This document shows positions 5,578 through 9,823 of a stretch of DNA of 9,823 nucleotides, piece after piece (the first letter of the stretch is position 1; each line of letters opens with the position of its first letter). The DNA comes from Chloroflexia bacterium. GTDB taxonomy: Bacteria > Chloroflexota > Chloroflexia > Thermomicrobiales > JALYUS01. The position numbers and the translations under genes are program-made. The notes beneath the pieces are model-generated. The model worked only from the letters and a program-made list of their open reading frames with translations, did not search any database and was not told the DNA's origin. The stretch covers positions 1 through 9,823 of the forward strand of contig JAICIL010000159.1 in the NCBI GenBank assembly GCA_025924435.1, written 5' to 3'.

Positions 5578-7257
5578 GTGCGAGCACGCGGGCAGCGGCA
5601 ACGGCGATTCGTCCGGGTGGCGCTCTGCGCGCTCATATTCGCTCTCATGCCGCAGGCGCTCCCGCTGCCTGCGCGCGCTGACTCCGTCTCAGCGAACGCG
5701 CCGGTGAACTTCGCTGACCCCGCCTTCCGCGCCCTCTGGCGGCGCACGGACGACCTCGCGCAGGGGCGACGCTCCTATCTCTGGGGGCCGATTGACCGGC
5801 AGACATACGTCATCGCGCGCGAGCCGTATGCGGAAGCGCCGGGGGGATCACGGCTGGTCGAATACTTCGACAAGACGCGCATGGAGCGGACGGACCCGAC
5901 CGCGAGCCGTGCCGCGCCCGGCTTCGTCACGAATGGCCTCCTCGCGACCGAGATGATCACCGGCCGCCTCCAACTCGGCGACAAGACCTTCCAGACCTTT
6001 TCGCCTGCGACCGTCACCATCGCCGGGGATGCGAGCGACCCGGACGGCCCGACCTACGCCACCTTCACGCCGCTGATGGGTGCGCTGCCCCTCGCCGCGA
6101 ACGCACCGGTCACGCAGACGGTGGACCGCAAAGGCACCGTCAGCGGCGGCGGGCCGGGCGGCGTGACGGCGGGCGAACTGGTGCCGGAGACCAACCACCG
6201 CACCGCCTCAGTCTTCCACGATTTCATCTTCGCCACCGGCCCGATCGTGATCGGGGAGCAGACTGCCCAGGGGGCGCCCGCCAATGGCCCGCTATTCGGC
6301 AACGGCTATGCGGGCGGCGTCGGTTTCCCGATCACCGAGGCGTATTGGACGAAGGTGCGCGTCGGCGGCACGCAGAAGCAGGTGCTCGTGCAGGCATTTG
6401 AGCGACGCGTCCTGACCTACACGCCTGACAACCCGGACGGATTCAAGGTTGAGGCGGGCAATGTCGGCCTCCAGTATCTGCACTGGCGCTACGGTGATGC
6501 CCCGCCGCCCGCGCCGAGCCAACGGATCGCCTTCACCGCGAAAGCAGGCAGCAACCCCGCCGCGCTCGTCGTTTCGGACGCGGACGGCAAGAACCGCGCG
6601 ACGCTCGCCAGCCCATCGAGCGACGCGCGCGCCCCGTCGTGGTCGCCGGACGGCACGCACCTCGTCTACGCGGCGGGCGGCAAACTCTTCATCGTCGGCG
6701 CGGACGGCACGAATGCCACCGCCGTCACCGATGGCCCGAACGACGACCTCCCCGCATGGTCGCCGGACGGCACGCGCATCGCCTTCGTGCGCGGGCACGA
6801 TCTCGCCCTCTTGTCCGTCCCGAATGGCGGCGTGACGACGCTCTTCGCGGGCGTGCCGGGTGCCAATGCGGTCGCATGGTCGCCGGACGGCGCCCACGTT
6901 GCGTTCGAACGCGGCACGAATATCGGGACGCTCGACGCGGATGGCTTCAACCTCCAACTGATCCTCGTCGGCACGAACGGCACCGCTTTCCGCGCGCCCT
7001 CCTGGACCCCGGACGGCACGCGCATCATCGCCACGCGCGAGGCGGGCGGCACGCGCACCATCATCGTTACCACGGCGGACGGCAAAGAGCAGCGCGACCT
7101 GACGGCCGGTTCCAGCGGCGCGATCTCGGCGGATGGCCTCCGCGTCCTCACCCTCTCCCCTGCCGGTCGCCTGATCGTGACGGACTTTCAGGGGCAGAAT
7201 CCCCGCCCCCTCTCCTCCGCCAGCGAAACCGCCGCCTTTCCTGCCTGGTCACCATGA
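5578..7257 (+). CDS. Secreted Chloroflexota-type protein with WD40/TolB-like beta-propeller repeats
   Basis: 559 residues from the GTG at 5578, chosen because AGGAG (5566-5570) lies 7 bases before it. The ATG at 5563 overlaps that site and has no site of its own, but remains possible. Residues 1-34 are a signal peptide (RQRRFVRVALCALIFALM, cleavage near PARA-DS). Residues 42-306 are a module frequent in Chloroflexota secreted proteins: NFADPAFRALWRRTD, YLWGP, GGSRLVEYFDKTRMERTDP, FVTNGLLATEMITGR, VPETNHRTASVFHDF, FPITEAYWTKVRVGGTQKQV, FERRVLTYTPDNPDGF, GNVGLQYLHWRYGD. Residues 315-559 hold PD40-like blades: APSWSPDGTHLVYA (352), LPAWSPDGTRIAFV (391), AVAWSPDGAHVAFE (431), APSWTPDGTRIIAT (473), AISADGLRVLTL (515) and a final AWSP. 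The propeller suggests binding to protein or polysaccharide; no catalytic site is visible. It converges on the methyltransferase gene. Confidence 0.93.
   Translation: MRARGQRQRRFVRVALCALIFALMPQALPLPARADSVSANAPVNFADPAFRALWRRTDDLAQGRRSYLWGPIDRQTYVIAREPYAEAPGGSRLVEYFDKTRMERTDPTASRAAPGFVTNGLLATEMITGRLQLGDKTFQTFSPATVTIAGDASDPDGPTYATFTPLMGALPLAANAPVTQTVDRKGTVSGGGPGGVTAGELVPETNHRTASVFHDFIFATGPIVIGEQTAQGAPANGPLFGNGYAGGVGFPITEAYWTKVRVGGTQKQVLVQAFERRVLTYTPDNPDGFKVEAGNVGLQYLHWRYGDAPPPAPSQRIAFTAKAGSNPAALVVSDADGKNRATLASPSSDARAPSWSPDGTHLVYAAGGKLFIVGADGTNATAVTDGPNDDLPAWSPDGTRIAFVRGHDLALLSVPNGGVTTLFAGVPGANAVAWSPDGAHVAFERGTNIGTLDADGFNLQLILVGTNGTAFRAPSWTPDGTRIIATREAGGTRTIIVTTADGKEQRDLTAGSSGAISADGLRVLTLSPAGRLIVTDFQGQNPRPLSSASETAAFPAWSP
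6640..7021 (+). repeat. Repeated WSPDG codons within the propeller gene
   Basis: The 19-base string TGGTCGCCGGACGGCACGC occurs at 6640-6658 and 6757-6775. A close copy starts at 6877 and a weaker one at 7003. Spacing is 117, 120 and 126 bases, about 40 codons, which is one propeller blade. The near-identical codons point to duplication of blades or gene conversion. Confidence 0.7.
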
Positions 7258-7258
7258 A

Positions 7259-7338
7259 AGTGGTCAGTAGCCAGTCGTCAGAATGGATTTGATCCCTCTG
7301 ATTACTGACTACTGGCTACTGACCACTGACGACTGGCG
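7259..7338. repeat. Opposed heptamer tandem repeats forming a long hairpin between convergent genes
   Basis: The right part (7304-7338) is five tandem heptamers of pattern ACTGRCN. The left part (7259-7281) is the same repeat in the opposite orientation. AGTGGTCAGTAGCCAGT (7259-7275) is the exact complement of 7311-7327, and after one mismatch a further GTCAG/CTGAC pair (7277-7281, 7305-7309) extends the stem to 22 of 23 positions. It starts 2 bases after the propeller stop and overlaps the end of the methyltransferase gene, so it may terminate both transcripts. Short heptamer repeats of this kind are known as dispersed elements in some bacterial genomes. Confidence 0.75.
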
Positions 7339-8066
7339 ACGAGCATCAGTTCGGGTTCATCGAGGCGGAGAGGGCGGCGGTCCCAGTGACCGGAGGTGCC
7401 GCCCCAGATATGCGCGACGGCGAAGCCCGTATCGTGGCAGAGGGCGATCAGTTCCGGCGGCAACCAGCGGCGCTCCTTGAGACGCAGGCGTTCGATGCCC
7501 CCCGACGTGTCCGCTTCGTCGGCATAGATTTCTTCGAGTGTCAGCAAATCGAACCGGCCGGGCGCGAGGTCCGCGTCGGTCAACTCGCGGAGGCGGGCGA
7601 AGGCGTTGAGCGTCGTCAGAATGAGCGGCGCCCCGGGTTTCAGGGCGGCATTGAGCGCATGGAGGACGGCGCGGTCGTGGTCGGCGGGGTCATCATCCAG
7701 ATTGAGGATACCGAACGCGCCGCCGCAGAGGCTGAGTGCGGCATCGAACCGTTCGGGCGTCGCGAAGCGTGTCGCGTCCGCCTCGATCCAGGAGACGGTA
7801 ACGCCCGCGCGATCAGCCGCTTTGCGCGCCTCCGCGAGCATGCCGGCGGCAATGTCCACGCCGGTGACCCGGTAGCCCCGGCAAGCCAGTTCCACGGCGT
7901 GCCGCCCCGTGCCACAGCCCATGTCGAGGATGTGGCTACCCGGCGGCAGGCCGCACTCCGCGACGATAAAGTCCGCTTCCGCCCTGGTATTGCGTGTGAA
8001 ATCCTTCTCCGCATAATGGGTGGCGGTTTCGGAGAAGAGTTCCTCCGCCTGATTCGTCGCTGCCAT
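7302..8066 (-). CDS. Class I SAM-dependent methyltransferase
   Basis: 254 residues from the ATG at 8066, with GGAGGG 8 bases upstream; the frame is open to 8324 but without a better start. Soluble. SAM-binding Rossmann fold: HILDMGCGTGRHAVEL (45-60, motif I), VTGVDIAAGMLAEARK (67-82, acidic residue D71 for the ribose), WIEADATRF (93-101), FDAALSLCGGAFGIL (107-121, motif IV area) and LKPGAPLILTTLN (142-154). The second half (160-240) has no motif that names the substrate, so it could act on a small molecule or a protein. The last residues, QWSVASSQ, are encoded by the heptamer repeat at 7304-7338, including the stop codon, so the original C-terminus was altered or extended. Neighbours are convergent (propeller) and divergent (eRF1-like); no operon. 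Confidence 0.9.
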   Translation of the reverse strand: MAATNQAEELFSETATHYAEKDFTRNTRAEADFIVAECGLPPGSHILDMGCGTGRHAVELACRGYRVTGVDIAAGMLAEARKAADRAGVTVSWIEADATRFATPERFDAALSLCGGAFGILNLDDDPADHDRAVLHALNAALKPGAPLILTTLNAFARLRELTDADLAPGRFDLLTLEEIYADEADTSGGIERLRLKERRWLPPELIALCHDTGFAVAHIWGGTSGHWDRRPLRLDEPELMLVASRQWSVASSQ

Positions 8067-8138
8067 CGTGCTCGCCCTCCATATACTTCGTGACGCTATC
8101 CCCGACGACGCTACCCACCGCGTATCACGATCCGTGCA

Positions 8139-8168
8139 ACGACGCGCGACGACGCGCGACGACGCGCA
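8139..8168. repeat. Three 10-bp tandem repeats in the divergent promoter region
   Basis: ACGACGCGCG is present at 8139-8148 and 8149-8158, with ACGACGCGCA at 8159-8168. The copies lie between the divergent methyltransferase (start 8066) and eRF1-like (start 8232) genes. The 10-bp step puts them on one face of the helix, so they could bind a regulator, but simple slippage in GC-rich DNA also explains them. Confidence 0.65.
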
Positions 8169-8231
8169 TGGCACCGCACTTGCCACCATCAGTACGATGC
8201 AATCCGCAACGGTAATCCAGGAGGGAGACCG

Positions 8232-9533
8232 ATGGTATCCGAACACTTCGAGCAAATGACCGATACCCGACCGGACGTGCCACGGACGCCGGCCCTGCGC
8301 GACGATCTGATTGACCTCGCGCAACGCGCCGCCGATCCGGAGCGGCCATACCTGACGGTGTCACTCGATTATCGTCCCGACGGCACGCAGCCGAACCGCC
8401 GCCCCGGTCTTCTCTGGCTCAAGGAACGCGAGCAGGAGCTGGCGGAGACGCTCGGGCCGCGCGGCGCGGCCTTCGACGCGCTCACCGAGGGGATGCAACG
8501 CCTGCATGCCATCCTTGATGACCTGGACGTCGAGCCGCCACAAGGTGTCATCTTCGTCGCGCAGCCCGCCACGGCCGACGTTCGGACGATCCCGCTCGCC
8601 GTGCCGGTCGGAAACAGCGCGAATGTCGCGCCCCGCCCGATGCTCGCGCCCCTCGCGCGTCTCGTCCACGCCTATCCGCCCTTCGCCCTCCTGCTCGCGG
8701 ACTCCCGGCAGGCATTCCTGCACACGTTCATCCTCGGCGCGCTGGAGCGCGAAGTGACGATGGAGAGCGCGTACACGCACCTGACGGCGGGGGCGGTCGG
8801 CAATAAAATGATCGAGCGCAAAGCGCTCAACGCCGTCGAGCAGCAGCTCGAGAACTTCGCCAAGGCCATCGCCGAGGAGACGCGCCGCGTGCTCGATGAG
8901 GATAGTGTGCCGCACCTGATTATCGCGGCGGACGATCAACTGACCGCGACACTGCGCGACCACTTCCCGAAGGAACTCGACGCGAAAGTGATTGGCACCG
9001 TCGCAGCGGACATCCGCGCCACACCCGCCGATCTCCTCGCGCTCGCACTACCCGTCGTCGAGGCGGCGCGGCGAGCGCGGGAGGAGGACATCGTGCAGCG
9101 GATGACGACCGCCGCACTTTCGCGCGGCGGATTGGGTGTCTTCGGCGTCGCGGAGACGCTCGCCGCGTTGCAGGCGGGGCAGGTGCAGGACCTCGTCCTC
9201 GCGGACGACTTCCACGCGCCCGGCTGGGTGGACGACACACTGGAGCTGGTCGGAGCGGGCGCACCGCCACTCGAACATCCGGCGGGCGGCGACCGCGCCT
9301 CTCTCCGGGCGATTGAACTCACTGACGAACTGGTCCATCGTACCCTGCTGACGGGCGGCGCCGTCGCCTTTATCACGATGCGAAATCAGGAAGTGCCCGA
9401 GGACGCGAACGAAGCCGAGGAGACGGGCGGCGAGCGGCAAGGCGCGCCGCGGACGCTCCAGGAGCATGGCGGCGTCGGCGCGATTCTCCGCTTCCGGTTG
9501 GACGAGAATCAGGCGGTGCCGACGCTCCAATGA
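8232..9533 (+). CDS. Bacterial eRF1/Vms1-like protein (baeRF type)
   Basis: 433 residues from the ATG at 8232, with AGGAGG 7 bases upstream. It has the layout of bacterial relatives of the archaeo-eukaryotic release factor eRF1 and of Vms1. An N-terminal domain (20-125: YLTVSLDYRPDG, GVIFVAQ, RTIPLAVPV) leads to the core with PFALLLADSRQAFLHTFILG (150-169), VPHLIIAADDQLTATLRDHF (226-245) and VIGTVAADIRATPADLLALALPVV (253-276). A helical part LGVFGVAETLAALQAGQVQDLVLADDF (301-327) and a C-terminal L7Ae-like domain (362-424, ending GGVGAILRF) follow. Where eRF1-like peptide-release proteins carry a GGQ/GxxQ loop, this one has TAGAVGNKMIERKALN (185-200) without GxxQ, so peptidyl-tRNA hydrolysis by that loop is not supported. 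A role at ribosomes is inferred from the family only. No signal peptide or membrane segment. Confidence 0.82.
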   Translation: MVSEHFEQMTDTRPDVPRTPALRDDLIDLAQRAADPERPYLTVSLDYRPDGTQPNRRPGLLWLKEREQELAETLGPRGAAFDALTEGMQRLHAILDDLDVEPPQGVIFVAQPATADVRTIPLAVPVGNSANVAPRPMLAPLARLVHAYPPFALLLADSRQAFLHTFILGALEREVTMESAYTHLTAGAVGNKMIERKALNAVEQQLENFAKAIAEETRRVLDEDSVPHLIIAADDQLTATLRDHFPKELDAKVIGTVAADIRATPADLLALALPVVEAARRAREEDIVQRMTTAALSRGGLGVFGVAETLAALQAGQVQDLVLADDFHAPGWVDDTLELVGAGAPPLEHPAGGDRASLRAIELTDELVHRTLLTGGAVAFITMRNQEVPEDANEAEETGGERQGAPRTLQEHGGVGAILRFRLDENQAVPTLQ

Positions 9534-9558
9534 TCGTTGTATTCACCAGGAATAGGCA

Positions 9559-9611
9559 GGAAACGGCGGCGCGGCGGCATGCTGTGTCGCCAATTTCCGT
9601 CCGCTGTTTCC
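9559..9611 (+). terminator. Possible terminator hairpin after the eRF1-like gene
   Basis: GGAAACGGCGG (9559-9569) can pair with CCGCTGTTTCC (9601-9611) over 11 positions with one G-U pair. The loop is long (31 bases) and only CGTTTG follows, so the call is weak. Position 25 bases after the stop codon fits termination. Confidence 0.3.
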
Positions 9612-9696
9612 CGTTTGCCCCGATTGGAATAGGCGCAATGCGAGACGTGTTAATGAAGTGTGAAGGATCCGTGACAAAGACGATACAGACGCACGG

Positions 9697-9716
9697 TATA
9701 CTGGCGATCAGATCGC
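9697..9716 (+). promoter_or_regulatory. -10 element with an adjoining 13-bp palindrome (possible operator)
   Basis: TATACT (9697-9702) is a near-consensus -10. The only -35-like sequence, GTGACA (9671-9676), is 20 bases away, which is long. GCGATC-A-GATCGC (9704-9716) is a perfect palindrome covering the expected transcription start, a usual place for a repressor site. Promoter and operator are inferred. Confidence 0.4.
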
Positions 9717-9717
9717 G

Positions 9718-9781
9718 CATCCGCCGGATGGAGGGGGTCGGGGGCTGTCCGAATGGACAGAGCGCCGCTGCCCGAATGGGC
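9718..9781 (+). other. Row of three small hairpins, possible structured leader
   Basis: CATCC-GCC-GGATG (9718-9730), CTGTCC-GAAT-GGACAG (9745-9760) and GCCC-GAAT-GGGC (9770-9781) are three perfect stems in 64 bases. The last two share the loop GAAT. They follow the -10/palindrome directly and the middle one would hold the candidate start codon at 9753. They may act in a 5' leader; chance in GC-rich DNA is possible. Confidence 0.35.
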
Positions 9782-9823
9782 GATGCGAAACAAACGGCGG
9801 CGCGTTATCGTCAAAACCAGAGC
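9753..9823 (+). CDS. Possible start of a gene that runs off the window
   Basis: The ATG at 9753 opens MDRAPLPEWAMRNKRRRVIV (then KTR) to the window end. The basic cluster NKRRRVIVK could precede an export signal or membrane segment just outside the window. GGAGGGGG (9730-9737) lies 15 or more bases before the ATG, which is far. An alternative is the ATG at 9728 in another frame (MEGVGGCPNGQSAAARMGDA), also open to the edge. A promoter-like region (9697-9716) favours some gene starting here, but neither reading is recognisable. Confidence 0.3.
   Translation, partial: MDRAPLPEWAMRNKRRRVIVKTR

Noticed and set aside
734..8130. ATCACGAT found in three upstream regions (about 734, 3725 and 8124)
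   Set aside because: Eight bases only, variable distance to starts and partly overlapping the -10 complement (TATCGT); not enough to call a separate site.
8139..8168. CRISPR-like array
   Set aside because: The repeats are 10 bp, directly abutting and without spacers; no cas genes nearby.

Overview
This is a GC-rich bacterial window with two parts of probably different origin. From about position 612 to the right end, the genes suggest a member of the Chloroflexota. The clearest marker is a secreted protein at 5578-7257, whose N-terminal module (DPAFRALW, SRLVEYFDKTRME, FVTNGLLATEMITGR, FERRVLTYTPDNPDGF, GNVGLQYLHWRYGD) I recognise from many Chloroflexota extracellular proteins. It is joined to WD40/TolB-like repeats. 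The first ~610 bases look actinobacterial: the start of a family 2 glycosyltransferase and the C-terminal end of a ChrA chromate transporter, which breaks off abruptly inside the gene. I read position ~605-640 as a junction, either a chimeric assembly or a recombination scar.

Layout. 1-611 (minus): glycosyltransferase N-terminus and chrA remnant. ~612-694 (minus): the first ~25-30 codons of an unknown gene, cut by the junction. 889-1761 (minus): secreted protein with a duplicated helical repeat. 1915-3630 (minus): a two-gene operon, an FMN-binding (flavinylation-type) membrane-anchored protein followed by an RnfD/NqrB-like membrane protein. 3859-4998 (minus): HtrA/DegP-type serine protease with one PDZ domain. 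5199-7257 (plus): small cupin and the beta-propeller protein. 7302-8066 (minus): SAM-dependent methyltransferase. 8232-9533 (plus): a bacterial eRF1/Vms1-like protein (baeRF type). 9534-9823: intergenic region with a palindrome, three small hairpins and the possible start of another gene.

The most interesting signal is regulatory. Three minus-strand transcription units (unknown gene at 694, secreted protein at 1761, FMN-binding/RnfD operon at 3630) share an almost identical upstream element. It has TCTCA half-sites at offsets 0, 11 and 33 bp and a -10-like TATCGT/TATCCT at exactly the same distance in all three. htrA has a degenerate version with three 11-bp-spaced half-sites. This is the geometry of an OmpR/PhoB-family response-regulator box and suggests one regulon. 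It would join an envelope electron-transfer module (FMN-binding protein plus RnfD-like), a secreted helical protein and an envelope protease. The regulator, an ApbE flavin transferase and any cytoplasmic electron donor are not in the window.

Other structure: a perfect 18-bp inverted repeat after the secreted-protein gene; a perfect 11-bp hairpin after htrA; a heptamer tandem repeat (ACTGRCN) in two opposed copies between convergent genes, which supplies the last codons of the methyltransferase; and three 10-bp tandem repeats in a divergent promoter region. No tRNA, rRNA, CRISPR array, transposase or integrase was seen, and no gene-free stretch is longer than about 220 bases.
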